Of a stretch of 64,000 bases of DNA, positions 43,884 through 56,844 are shown piece by piece. The translations under genes and the position numbers were made by a program. Source of the stretch: Macrophomina tecta (Eukaryota; Ascomycota; Dothideomycetes; Botryosphaeriales; Botryosphaeriaceae). Positions within the stretch are counted from its first letter, which is position 1. Each line of letters begins with the position of its first letter. The stretch is from positions 558,001 through 622,000 of the forward strand of contig JAKSGN010000016.1 in assembly GCA_024180945.1 (NCBI GenBank), given 5' to 3'. The notes under the pieces were generated by a model that worked only from the letters and a program-made list of their open reading frames with translations, searched no databases and had not been told where the DNA came from.

Positions 43884-46800
43884 TAAGCTCTTAATAGTCG
43901 TAGAGTTCTAGTAGTTTCTAGATATTATCCTAGTCTTCTTTCTATTTAAGAAGGTATCGAAATTACCTATTAATATAGCCGCTGTCTAGGACTTATTCTA
44001 TGTCCTAGTCTATATTTTTATCGGCGTCTAGATTTTCCAGTAGCATTTCTTCCGTTTAGCGTAATGGCGTGGCGTTTTCTAGTACCGGTTTGAGGAGTAA
44101 GACGTAAAATATAGGGTATATCCGCATAGTATTAGGTAATCTAAGGCGGAAATTAATCTTTCTAATTTATTCTTTAATTTCGAACGGTCCGATTTTCTTA
44201 AAGTCTAATTTATTGTTCGGCCGTTTCGTCTTAATGTTTTTTCTAAGGAGATAAACTTTATCCCCCCCTTTTAGCTTTAGTACCTCCTAGTGCCGTCTAT
44301 TATAGTATTTACCTATTTATAGGGCTATAAATTCGAGGTCTAGATATAGTTATTCGTAGAGTATCTTTAGTTGGTCTGCTTTAAGAATTTCTTTTTAGGC
44401 TAGGGATTCGCTTAGTATAGGCTCTTTATAAGCTATAGGCTCGTAGCCGTAGTTAGCGTAGAATAGGAATTCTTTTATAGCTAACGCTTTTAAGCTGTTG
44501 TACGCGAACTATACGAGCGGTAGTAGCTCGACCTAATTATTTTATACGTAGTTAAGGTAGTAGCGTAAGTACTATTCTAGCGTCTAGTTCGTTCGTTCTA
44601 TCTAGCCATCTATTTAAGGGTGTGCCGTAGTCGAGAGCTTATATTTTGCTCTAAGCTAGCGGGTAAGAGTCTACTAGAATCGGGATATAAATAGCCGATC
44701 TCTATCTAACACGAGCTCTTCTAGTAACCTGTAGTTACCGAGAATTATTCTAAGAAACGTGTAGGCGAGTTCTTCTGCATTTACTGTCTTAAGGTATAGT
44801 AGGTAATATACGTACTTTATTATTCTATTAACGATAACTAGAATTGAGTTATACTTAACCTTAGTAAACGGTTCTTCTAACTTAGGTAGGTCCGTAATAA
44901 AGTCTAGCGAGATAGATTACTAAAGGCGCTTAGATGCCAGTAGTGGCTAAAATAGTCCGTAGAGTATATACCTCGCGGCCTTACTTCTAATACAAAGATC
45001 GTATTACGAGACTACCCGTTAAATGGTTCTTCTTAGCCCTAGAAAGTAGTAGCTTCTCGTAATTTACTCTATCGTCTTATTTATTCCTTAATAACCGTGT
45101 GCTAGGGCTTCGTATATATCTTTTACGAGCTCTTCCCGTAGTTTAACCAGAACGTAGACTAATCCTAAAAATAGAATTATACTATCTACGTTTCTAGTTA
45201 CTCGGGGGTCATTATCGAGTTCTCTAATTTCTTAAGCCGTTGCGTTATCTACGTAGGCTTCTTAGATCTTCTGCTCCTATTTGTTGCCTTCGAGGCGTAT
45301 CGCTAGGGCGAATAGTCTAACTAAAATAAGCGAGTCGTCTAGTTCTTCTTTAAGCCACGTTTATTCTAGGCTATAAATAGCTATAATATAGCGGCTATAG
45401 CTAGCGGGTATAAAAGACCCGTTCTCCTACGTATCGAGTATCGTAGGTTACGGACCTAGCTTTTCTTCGATATAGTCGGCTCGTCTACTTAGCGCGTCTA
45501 CGCGAGTATTCTTAGATCCCTTTCTATAGGTAATCTTTATATTATAGAACGCTAGCTCTTTAGCCTACCGAACCTATCGACAGTTTAATTCCTTAGTAGT
45601 AGTAAAGTGCGAGAGGTTCTTATAGTCGTAGTAGATTATAACCTAATACTTAGTGCCTTTGAGGTAGTGTCTCTATTCTTTAAAAGCCATAACTATAACT
45701 AAGAGTTCTTTATCATAGACGTCGTAGTTCTTCTCGGCAGGTGTTATTTTTCTTAAGTAGTAGGCGATAAGGTATAGTCTACCTCCTTCATCTAGCTAAC
45801 TAAGTACGGCTTCTATAGCGTAGTCTAAAGCATCGGTTTCTACCGTAATCGATAGATCCGGGTTATAGAGCCCTAGAACTAGTACTTCTATAAATATCCG
45901 CTTTAGTAAGTCGAACGCTCGTTATTATCTTTCTTTCTATATAAATCTATATTCCTTCTTAGTAGTGTTGGTTAGAGGTGCCGCTATTTTAGCGTAGTTT
46001 ATAATAAACTTCCGGTAAAAGTTAGTAAATCTAAGGAAGGATTACACTTCTTTAATGGTTTACGGTGTCGGCTAGTCTCTAATTACGTTTAGTTTTTTAT
46101 CATCTATACCGATATGTCCTAAGGTAATAATAAACCCTAGGTATTCTATCCTTTATGTGTACTATTCGCTCTTTTCTAGGGCTACTTAGAGATTTTGTTC
46201 GTTTAAGGCCTTTAGAACTTTTCTTACGTACTTAATGTATTCCTCGAGCGTCTCCGAATATATTAGGATATTATCTAGGTAAGCCAAGACGAATATATCT
46301 AAATACGGATGTAGGGTATTATTAACTAAGCTTTAGAAGATAGCCAGTGCGTTAGTAAGCCCGAAAGGTATTACCATATACTCGTAATATTTAAATCGCG
46401 TTTAGAACGCTATCTTCCATTCTTCGCCTTTCTTAATATGGACTAGGTAGTAGCCTTCTCGAAGGTCTAGCTTTATAAAGAACTTAGCGTTGCGAAGCTT
46501 ATTCTATAATTCGTCGATACGAGGTAGTAGGTATCGGTTTTTTACCATAATATCGTTTAGCTATCTATAGTCAACATAAAGGCGGAGCTTACTATTCTTT
46601 TTTAGAATGAATAGAATGGGGTATTCTACCAGCAACTATAAAGGTCGTATATATTCTCATTCTAGGTTTTTATCGATGTATTCCCGTAATGCTTTAGCCT
46701 CTATCTTAGATAAGAAGTAAATGGGCTTAAAAGTAGGCTATATTCCCGGGAGTAAGGATATCTTATAATTCTATAGCTAATACTCTAGTAGTTGTTCTTT

Positions 46801-49800
46801 ACCTCTTTCTTAGAATATTCTCGATATATTCTAGAACTTCTATAGGACTATCTCTAATTCTAATATAGGTACTAATTTACTCGTAGTAGACCTTATAATT
46901 TCGCTAAGGTCTGCGCTAACCTTGGCTGCCGAGATATCTTTATCGTTATAGCTCTTATACCTAAGGGGGCTAGTACCTACTTTATCCGGGTAGCCGTACT
47001 ATCTATTAAGCCTCTAGGGGTAGTCTCCTCTAACTAGCTTTAGGCTGTTCTTATTCTTATCTGTAAGGCCCCGTTTCGTATAAGTAAGAGTTTTTTACTC
47101 GGTGTCCTTACTAAGTTTTATATAAATCGTATAGGCCTTTTCTTCTTATCTTGTTATAAGTTTTAGCGCTCGATAGCTAATAGTCTTAATATCTACGGGT
47201 ACATTATTATCCTATCGTCTTAGCTTGGAGGCTCCGCTCTAGCTTTTAGGCTCTAGCGCTTTCTTCTAGCTTTATTAGCTTCTTTTTACCGTTGCGAGGT
47301 AGCGTCTATAGTATTCGTTAGAAAATGTAATAGTCTCTATTCTCTAGCTAATATATAGCTCGTAAGTCTTTAGCCACGATATTTCTAGGATAATATCGTG
47401 TCCGGGGATTATTATTACGTCGAGATTAATCCATTCTTAGTAATTTCTAACGATAAGGGGTACTTTCCCTATCTCGATTTATATCTAGCTATTTCCGTAT
47501 TCCGCTAGGGAGCCGTCCACCGTACTTAGCCGATAAGGGTAATCCTTAGCTTACTAGGGTAATTAGTTCTTAATGATAAACTTAGGATCGACGAATACGC
47601 CTTATACGCCGCTATCGATCATGGCCATCGCCTTTTTCCCGCAGAATATAACTGAGATGTATAAAAATCGATATAGGTTTAATCCGGTAGGTATAATTCC
47701 GTTCGCTATATGTATAACCTAGTTAAGGAACCTATCTAATGGCCCCTTCTAGGATCCCTATCTAGGAAAGCCGTCTAGTTTTTTAATATAGGTCGTCCCG
47801 TTATTTTACAACGAATATACTCATCCTATTCATTAACTAGAATTAGGGTATCTTTTTATTGCGTCTATCTACCGTGCTTAATTAGTCATCTCTAGTAGAT
47901 TTACCCGTTTCGAACCTAGTACTAGAAGGTAGGCTTATCGTATTTTTCGTAGGGTGCCTATTATAAGGTACCACTATCCCTAGTTACTATACCGTACTAA
48001 TAGAGGGTATAGGCTATATTACGAAGGTATTATAGGTCTTACCATCGTTATATCCCCTATGCCTCGTTCTCTAGCTAAGATGCGAGTTCGTCGGCTATCT
48101 TAAGTAGTAATTCTTTCTAGAGGTTCTAGGCGTCGTCTTACTATATGCGTGTATATATCTTTTCTTACTATACCTTATATTGCTGCGTTTCGAGGTTAAT
48201 TATAGGGCCTAGAATCTAGGTAACCGTAGGTTCTAGACTATTAGTAACGCGGCGTGTCTCTCTATATCGGGTTAGGTGTTCGGTTATTCTTATAAGTATA
48301 GCTTTATTCTACTATTACTTATTATCGGTCGTGCTAGACTCTAGGATACTATTATATAGTTTCCCCGTATCGCTGTCGACTAGGTCTTCATTATTAGAAA
48401 AGGCTTTAATGAGCTCTTTCTCTATTCTTAGGATCGTATTAACGTATTGTAGCTTCTTAGGATACTAGCCTATGGCGTCCTTATCACTCTAGTAAGTAGT
48501 ATAGTTATTATTGTAGTAGGCTATCTAGCTAAGCCTCTAATACTCGGGGTTCTAGCTTTCTTCGTATTACTTATCGAATTCGGCGAAGGGGTTTTCTTAC
48601 TTAGTAACCGTAGAGACTTCTCGGCTTTCTAGTTCTTACGTCGTAGTCGAGACTTATTTATTCTTCTTAAGATAGTAGTGTGTCTTTTTCTAAGTCTTGC
48701 TGTAGTAGACGTATAGTTCTTTTTCGAATCTTTGTTTTTACTCTAGAGTCTATTCTTTGCATCATTTTTTCTTATAGCTGTTATTCTTTTTCCTATAGTA
48801 GTTGTCCCTTTTAGGTGGGTCGTTTCGGTAGTTAATATTATCTAGCTCTATGGCATCTCCTTCTTCCTAAGTATATCTAGGGCGCGCTAGGCGCGAAGTA
48901 TTTACTTCGTAGTTTACCTTATACTTCTCGGATTAGCGCTCGAAGAGGCGGTTATCACATTTAATAGCTAGCTTAATAAGCTCGTCTAGGGTCTTAGGGT
49001 CGTTTTATATTATAAGTTGGTCTTTAACCCTTTCTTTAAGTCCTCGGTAGTAGTAGTATATAAGGGCGCAGTCGGACTAGTCGTCTAGGTACGCTACGGC
49101 CTTCTAAAATTCTATAGTATAGTCCGCTACTAAGGTCTTTGTAACGGCGGCCTCTTCCACTAGGCTTTGGAATCGCCTAGTAGGGTTAGGTAGCTGAAGG
49201 TTTTACCTTGAAGGATAAGAGAAGGGTAAAGGATTGGAACGATGGTAGTGATTACGTGATATGTCGGTGCGCGATGCGCGTTAGGCTTGTTACCTCTAAT
49301 AGGGTTGTATTGGAACTTTGAGTTGACTACGAAGGTTAATGTACTGTCTAAAGAGTGTGTCTATATACTATAGAAAGGTTGTAATAATCTGGATGGATGT
49401 AGCTGGATCAAGGCAGCTGGATCAATGGTGTTGGATTATTGACCTTGGATTAAGTTGATCCAGGTGGGCCCTGTGGGTCCCACGTGACCTGGGCGCTAAA
49501 GCCCGTTTCCTGGAATCTGACTTCTGCACCGGTTAAGGGAGTATTATACCGCCAGACTATCGTCCCTTGGACCGTATAAGTTGTCCGACTTTATCCCGTC
49601 CATTTCCCTGGTCTAAAGTCGGCTTCCGGGATTCGTGATTTCTTTCTTTGTGGGCATTCTTCCCCTGCGGGAGTTTAATCTGGTCGGTGTTCCCGTGGTC
49701 TTGCTGCGCCGCGTGGGCGTCGTTCCCGTACGGGCTTTCATTGCTGCTTTGCCTAGGCCCGTACGCGCCGTCCTCCCTCGAGGCTGTTTCTCCCGTGCGG

Positions 49801-50590
49801 GCGCGCCGGTGTTGCGGCTCTGCTGTCCTTGCGGGTTCTTGGCCCCTGCAGTGTCTTTTCCCGTGCGGGCTTCCTGTCCGTGGGGTTATAAAGCCCTTGT
49901 CCTCTGGGGTTCGTAACAGTCTTCTAGTAGATATTTATAACAGCTCGTCGGGCCTTATTAGCCTCGTCGAGGTCTCCGAAGCTTTATTTAATCTAAGTTA
50001 CGAAGTACTTATAGCTTCTAAAGACTTTCTTAGTATTCTTCTTACGTACTTCTAGTTCTTTCTCTATCCGGTCCCTAAGATAGGGCTCGAACCACTATAT
50101 CGTAATATCGCGGAGATAGATAGTAGCGAATATTACCTTCTTATCATTAGTAGAGAAGTCTCTGGAGTTAAAGAAGAAGTATAAGTCGAGTTACGAAAGA
50201 AAAGTCTAGAGCTTCTTTTAGTTATCGTAGAATAGATTTAGCTTAGCCGTCTTCGTGCTTCTATTAGGAGGTTAAGTTATTATTAATACCGGAGTATAAA
50301 TGGGTACCGGGGTAAGGGTTATTAAAGTGGCTTAGTTGCGAAGTTCGCCTATTTATTGATAGAGCTAGGTGTTCTTATTGGTCTACTCCTAGAGTTATCT
50401 ACGTAGTTCGCCAATCTAGCCTTACATGTCTTAAATAACCTAAAAGAGGTCGGCCATAGTTGGCTATAGGGAACCGTTATTATTTATATCGACGTCGTTT
50501 ATTATATTGCTTAGTTAGCGTTAAGTGTCAGGTAATACTATCTTATTATTAAGTATTTCTCTCCTCGGAACTGCCTTCCCTTATAAGAAT
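43810..50590 (-). pseudogene. B gag-pol remnant, split by a solo LTR
   Basis: From the right: gag (50590-48000; interrupted at 49135-49923), protease with AMIDSGV (about 47615-47635, DSG kept) and GHDIILEISWLKTYELYIS (about 47350-47405), RT with AYLDNILIY (about 46260-46290, YLDD to YLDN), RNase H, integrase core SLDFITDLPK (about 44885-44915) and chromodomain (about 43890-44040). The stop is the TAA at 43810-43812. Many RIP stops. Confidence 0.85.
49140..49918 (-). repeat. Un-RIPed solo LTR of family A inside copy B
   Basis: 779 bp, TGTAACGGCGGCC...TTCGTAACA, with TSD GTCTT (49135-49139, 49919-49923). The empty site is visible in A2 near 18048 (AAGGTCTTCTAG). CA and TG are abundant, unlike every other family A LTR here. 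It gives the ancestral LTR ends and shows CCCGTRCGGG palindromes at 49725, 49792 and 49860. Open frames across it are fortuitous. Confidence 0.96.
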
Positions 50591-50601
50591 AATAGTTAAA
50601 G

Positions 50602-51388
50602 TATAACGGCGGCCTCTTCTACTAGGCTTTAAAATCGCCTAGTAGGGTTAGGTAGCTAAAGGGTTTACCTTAAAGAATAAGAGAAGGGTAAAGAATTAGA
50701 ATAATAGTAGTAATTACATAATATATCGGTACGCGGTACGCGTTAGGCTTATTACCTCTAATAGAATTATATTAGAACTTTAAGTTAACTACGAAGGTTA
50801 AAGTACTATCTAAGAAGTATATCTATATATTATAGGAAAGCTATAATAGTCTATAGATTAAGACGACTATTAGATTAGTTGTAGTATTAGATTATTTTAA
50901 GGATTGAATCTTTGCCAAGACTTCTAATCTATAAGTAGGTCGGGTAGACTATACATAACTTAGGCGCTAATGCCTATTTCCTAGGATCCGACTTCTATAT
51001 CGGTTAAGGGAGTATTCTACCGCTAGACTATTATTCCTTAGACCGTATAAGTTGTCCGACTTTATCCCGTTCGTTCCTCTAGTCTAAAGTCGGCTTTCGG
51101 GATTCGTAATTTCTCTCTTATAGGCATTCTTCCCCTATAGGAGTTTAGCCTAGTCGGTGTTCCTATAGTCTTGCTATGCCGCGTGGGCGTCGCTTTCGTG
51201 CGGGCTTCTATTACTACCTTACCTAGGCCCGTACGCGCCGTCTTCCCTTAAGGCTAGTTTTCTCGTGCGGGCGTACTAGTGGTGCGGCTCTGCCGTTCTT
51301 ATAGGTTTTTAGCCCCTACGGTGCCTTTTTCTATACGGGCTTTCCGCCCGTGGGGTTATAAAGCCCTTATACCTTAGGGTTCGTAATA
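50602..51388 (-). repeat. B 5' LTR
   Basis: 787 bp, TATAACGGCGGCC...TTCGTAATA, then CCTAC. Same length as its partner. Inside it (minus strand) lies the putative primer site CTTTAACTATTATTC. Confidence 0.94.
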
Positions 51389-52780
51389 CCTACCTTAAAT
51401 AGTTAGATAAGACTTTCTGCGACCTCTTCTATAAAGGCCTAAAGAAAGAAGTTAAGAAGAATATAATTATCTAATAAATACCCGTCTATCTTTTAGAAGA
51501 TAGTAGACCTTATATCTTAGATTAACGGTCGTATATATAAATAGAAGATAGGTTCTTAATAGGCTAATACCTCGAAGCCTCGCTGTAAAAAGATAATTCT
51601 TAAAGGCAAAAACGCTATAGCCCTTAACGCGGCTAATAGATAGGACTCTAAGAAGGGTAATAATAATAGTCGAAATAATAATAAGAAGCCTAAAGAACCT
51701 AACCCGAACTAGACGAACGAATAGAAGTAGCGCTATAAGAATTAACTTTATATTATCTACGATAGTAATAAGTACTTCTCTTCTAAGTACCCGCAGAACC
51801 CTCGTAATAAGAAAGATAGAAAATAGACCTTAAGTACTTAGCGCGAAGTATCGGTTATATCCCGCTAAGATAACTACGATATGCTATACTAGATAGCTTA
51901 CTACGACGATAACTATTAAATGTATTAAAGTAGTAAAGATATATTAGGATAGTACCCCCGCGAACCTCGATAATTTAGTATAATAACTAGGAACAAAGAA
52001 GTTATTAAAGCCGATAATATTATTAATAGCTTTCTCTTAGACGAGAAGCTCGTAAATAGCGAGACTAAAGAACTATATAACTTAACGAATAGCGAAGTAG
52101 AAGCTATATCGGATTCTATAATTCTTTCGAAACTCGAGCACCTTATAGCTAAGTATAGGATTAGCGTAGAAATAACGGACAAGAACGATTAACTTACCTA
52201 GATAATCTAGATTTCCCACGAGAGAGGGTTAGCTCTTATAATACTATAGATATAGTGCTAAGGTACCCTCTAGGAAACCCGTATTAAGTAAGATAGGAAG
52301 AAGTATAAACTTATCGTTACGAAGAAAACTACGCTCGTAATACTTTATTATTAAGAAATAATTACTTGATAGTAAGTAGACTATAACTTCCTTTAAGAAT
52401 TAGTAAGAATTCTTTACTAATACAGTATAGCGACTATCTAGAACTATATACTCTAGTAAATATCGAACGAGAAACTTAATATACTAACCTTTTAATACTA
52501 GGTGCGAAAGGATATAGTATACTAGTAAAAATAGTTACGTACTAATAAATAGACTAACTAGAAGTAAGTATATCTTTAAGTTAACGAATAGAATGACTAT
52601 ATATATAGTAAAGTCTACGGCTATCTAAAGCTAAAAAACTAGACGGCCCTATAGTATTAGAATCGACCTAGGGGCTATAGTCTAGGTCCCTTTATATAGT
52701 ATTACATATATCAGAAACGGAAACTCTTACTGGACTAAATCTTTAGAAATAATTTAAGATAAAAGAAACGCTTAACGGAC

Positions 52781-55700
52781 GTCCTATCTTAATATTAATT
52801 AATATAGAATTAAGCGGAAACTTTATATATAACGAGTTTATAGAATAATATAAGATTCTATACCGAAAAAAAAAAGAGCTATATCTACTTAGCGGATTTA
52901 ACGGGAAAAGCTTAGTCTATAGAGAAGGCTAGATAAAGATAGAAATAGAGAAAGCGACCCTCTAAATTAAGAATTATTAGAAATAGATCTCTCTCGATAT
53001 CTAACGAATTCCCGGGTATAATATTATTCTAGGTATATTCTAGATTCGAATATAGAAACCTATCTTCGACTTTAGCGAAGAAGACGAAATCGTATTCTAA
53101 AAAGAGATTGACGACCTCCTATAAAAATTCGGTTTACGCACAGGAAACTGGTTAATAAATACCCTATAGAGACTCTTATCTACTATAAATCGGGAAGTAG
53201 CTAGTATAAGGCCTAAATATAGTAACTATATAGGCGACTCCGATAGTAGTATAAGTTAGAACTAAGACTATAACGTAGAAGGCGAAGTCTTCTTAGTAAA
53301 ATATAACCCTATCGTAGAAATAAGCCCTACTAAGCGAAACGATACCCTTAAATTATTAGAAGAAACGCAAGACTTAAATGATAGCGTAAGGCCTAGTAAT
53401 AGTAGTATTAACGGCAACCTTAAGGAAGGCCTAAAATAGAACTAGAACTATAGCGTGCGAGATGCTACCTTTTTAATAAAATATAGTACCTTAAGCGGAG
53501 TAAGCCCTACCGAGTTAAGTATTTCCGAAAATTAGGTATAACACTTATTACGAAGGACTACGCGGAGAAAGTGTAAGGCTAAGAGTAAGGCTTTACGAAA
53601 GTAATTAGTAATTACCGAATCTTCTATCGATATCTAGATAATCTTAAGAGAGGTATTTAGGCGTATACGACGCTAAGAATAATAGATCTATCTTATATAT
53701 ATTAAACCCTTACCGGCGGTGTAATAGAGAGTATTAGCTAGGGCCTAACGGAAAGAACTAAGGGATAAGGACTATCTAACTTCTATTAGAGAAGATAATC
53801 CTGCGAGGATTAAGAGAGAATAATACGGTAGTTTAGAGATATAGTAGTAACTATAAGAAATGCCTCTAATATCTAAAATAAAAACGGTACCCGAAGAGTA
53901 TTAGGACTTAGTTACCGTTTACTAAGAAAGAGGAAAGGGAGACTTATCTAAGTATTAACTATAGAACTACGAGATTCCGCTTAAGCTAGAAACGAAACCG
54001 ACTTATAAGCCTATCTATTTCTTATTAAAGAAGGAAATGGAGGCTTTAAAGAAATATATTAAGAAAAACCTCGAGCGAGAATATATTCGGCTATTAACGT
54101 TATTAGTTAAATATCTAATTCTCTTCGTCTCTAAGAAAAATAGTAAGTTACGTCTCTACATCGACTATCGATAACTTAACGATATTATAATTAAGAACCA
54201 ATACCCGCTTCTACGTATTAATAAGCTCTAGGATAAGTTAGGGAATGTAAAGTACTTTACGAAACTAGACCTTAGGAACGAATATTACTTAGTTAGGATT
54301 AAAGAAGGGGAAGAATAGAAGATAGTCTTTAGAACGAGGCTAGGACTCTATAAGTATATAGTTATACTATTTGGGCTTACTAATGCACTAGTAACCTTCT
54401 AGTCGCTTATTAACGATACGCTATGTGAATACTTAGATATTATTTACTTAGCTTATCTTAACGATATCCTTATCTTCTTAGAAATACTCGAGAAATATAA
54501 GAAGTATATTAGGAAAGTCCTAGAGATTCTTTAAGCTAAGAACCTAACTATCGCGCCTGATAAGTACGAGTAGCACGTATAAAGAATAGAATTCTTAGGT
54601 TTTATTATTACCCCCGGATATATCGGTATAGACGACTCGAAACTAGATTCTATTAGAGAATAGCTAGTACTAAAGATAATTAAGGAAGTATAGTTCTTTC
54701 TTAGATTCGCGAACTTCTATAGGAAGTTTATCTAGAACTATTTAAAGATTACGGAACCTTTAACGCGATTTACTTAGAAAGAGTATAGCTTCTAATAGGG
54801 AGATAATTAGTAGTAAGTCTTTAATTTACTAAAGAGAATATTTTGCGAAGTACCCGTCCTAGGGATATACGACCCCGATAAACTAATCGAAGTAGAAACT
54901 AATACGTTAGAATTCGCTCTAGGAGTATATCTTAGCCAGCCTAACGAAGAAGGTAGATAGTATTCAATCGCGTTCTACTCTAGAAAGTTTACCCTAGTAG
55001 AGCTTAACTATAATACTTATAATAAGAAGCTCTTGGCTATCGTCTTAGCCTTTAAGCACTAGAGACACTACCTAGAAGGAGCCGACTAATAGGTAATAGT
55101 ATATTATAACTATTAGAATCTCACGCGCTTTACTATAACTAAGGAGCTAAACTGATAATAGGTTTACTAGTTATAAGAATTAGCATCCTATAATTTTAAG
55201 ATTATATATAGAAAAGATGTAGATAACGCCGCTACTAACGTACTTAGTAGGAGGGTAGACTATATAGAAGAAAGAATTAAGCCGTAACCTATAGTATTAT
55301 AGTAGATAAGCGATGGATCGCTTATTCTTACTAGATAGTCTTTTCTAATGCTTCGCATCGAGTTAAACCTATGGTATTAGAAGATTCGAGAAGTAGACGC
55401 TTAGGACTTCTTTGTGTAGGAACTTTTAGCGCTTAAGGACGACCCGCATATTACTTAAGATAGGAAAGAAACGCTTCTCTTTAAAGAATTAATCTATATT
55501 CTAATAAGACTATAAGAAGCACTTATTAAGAATATATACGTAGTACTAGTATATAGATATTAGGGCATCGATAGGACGACCGAAAGGATTATGTAAAACT
55601 TCTACTTTCTAGAATTACGGAAGGCTATCTAGTATATAGTTTCGTAATACGACCTTTATATTCGAAGTAAAGCTATAATATACACCCCGTACGGATAACT

Positions 55701-56844
55701 ATAACCCTTAGAAGTTCTAGAACGACTATAGTAATGGATTACGCTAGACTTTATTATAAAACTACCTAGGTCTAGGAATCTAATTATAGGAGTTAAGTAT
55801 AACTCGATCCTAGTCTTTATTAATAGACTTACGAAGTACGCACTCTTTTTACCCTACCTAGAGGTATCGAATATAGAATAGCTAGCCTATACGTTTCTCC
55901 AATATATCTTCGCGGATCGCGGAATATCAGAAGTATTAGTCTCGGATAGGGATAAGCTAATAAGATTAGAATTTTAGTAAATACTTACGCGCTAACTTAG
56001 AGTAAAGAACAAACTCTCTATAATAGTATACGCGTAAACCGACGGCTAGATAGAACGAATAAACCAGACTCTTAAATAATATCTTCGCTATTATATTAAC
56101 TACCTATAGAATAACTAGGCTATATAGCTATCTATAGTATAATTCACCTATAATAGCGCTAAATAAGAGTTAACTAATATATCCCCGTTTTTTACCAACT
56201 ATGGGTTTAAACTAGATGCGTATAGAGAAACTATTCTAAGTAGAAAATTAGCCTAGAAAGGCGTCCTTAAGGCCGAGTAGCTAAGAGAATTATATAAAGC
56301 CATTAGCCTCGACCTCGAATATATATGAATTATAATGTCTAAATACTATAATAGACAGTACTAGGCGGCACTAAATCTTAAAAGGAGGGATAAAGTGTAC
56401 CTTCTTATAAAAAATATTAAATTAAAGCGACCGAGCGATAAATTAGATTTTAAGAAAATTAGTCTATTTAAAATTATAAAAAAACTTAGAGAAGTTACGT
56501 ATCGACTTAAATTACCTAATATATAGATAAATTCTATTTTTTACGTAGTAATGCTCGAGCTAGTACTAGAAAATGCTACTATTCTAGAAATATAGAAAGA
56601 GATTATACTAGAAAACCCTAATACTAAAGAAGACTAGTATCTAGTTGAAAAGATTCTAGACTATAAACGGTTTAATTATTAGCTTAAATATCTCGTTAAA
56701 TAGGAAGGTTACGGGAATAAAGATAACTAGTAGGTACTAAAGAATAATATATACCTAGACCTTATTATAGAATTCTATCGCCAGAACCTAGACCTCCTAT
56801 AGATACGAGGTCGTTCCCGAACGAGAACGACGGAAAACCCTTAA
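52781..56844 (+). pseudogene. G2b pol remnant: protease to chromodomain
   Basis: Protease LINIELSGNFIYNEF near 52795-52840 (DTG lost). RT about 53940-54560 with AYLNDILIF near 54450-54480. RNase H about 54880-55260 (NTYNKKLLAIVLAFKH). Integrase LDFIIKLPRSRNLIIG near 55745-55795. Chromodomain-like KILDYKRFNYxLKYLVKxEG near 56650-56720. The stop is TAA at 56842-56844. The region near 56165 shows the empty site of the G2a solo LTR. Confidence 0.84.

Larger units (their letters stand above)
42215..51388 (-). mobile_element. Chromovirus copy B (family A), full length
   Basis: LTRs 42215-43001 and 50602-51388 (787 bp each), TSD [T/C]CTAC (42210-42214, 51389-51393; one C-to-T change). Without the inner solo LTR and its duplicated 5 bp it is 8390 bp. 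Same order as A2. RIPed, but the protease DSG is intact and the antisense gene is the best preserved of family A. Confidence 0.95.
41650..52780 (+). pseudogene. G2b gag remnant, split by copy B
   Basis: Blocks 41650-42214 and 51394-52780 join at the B insertion. The break sequence ...TATAGTCTAC/CCTACCTTAAATAG corresponds to the uninterrupted ...TATAGCCTACCTTAAATAG of G2a near 26900. Contains KFNRDKKKL, YLREMVEV and a basic Asn/Lys linker (about 51650-51720). RIP-type stops. Confidence 0.75.

Noticed and set aside
49672..49869. Regularly spaced palindromes as a CRISPR array
   Set aside because: Imperfect 10-bp motifs within one LTR copy, repeated in every family A LTR; fungal retroelement context.
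49635..50055. Two overlapping frames of 93 and 135 codons
   Set aside because: They lie in the solo LTR and run into B gag antisense. Length comes from GC-rich LTR sequence without RIP stops.
51925..52182. 85-codon minus frame in G2b
   Set aside because: Antisense to gag/protease linker; no partner in G2a at the same place and no start context.
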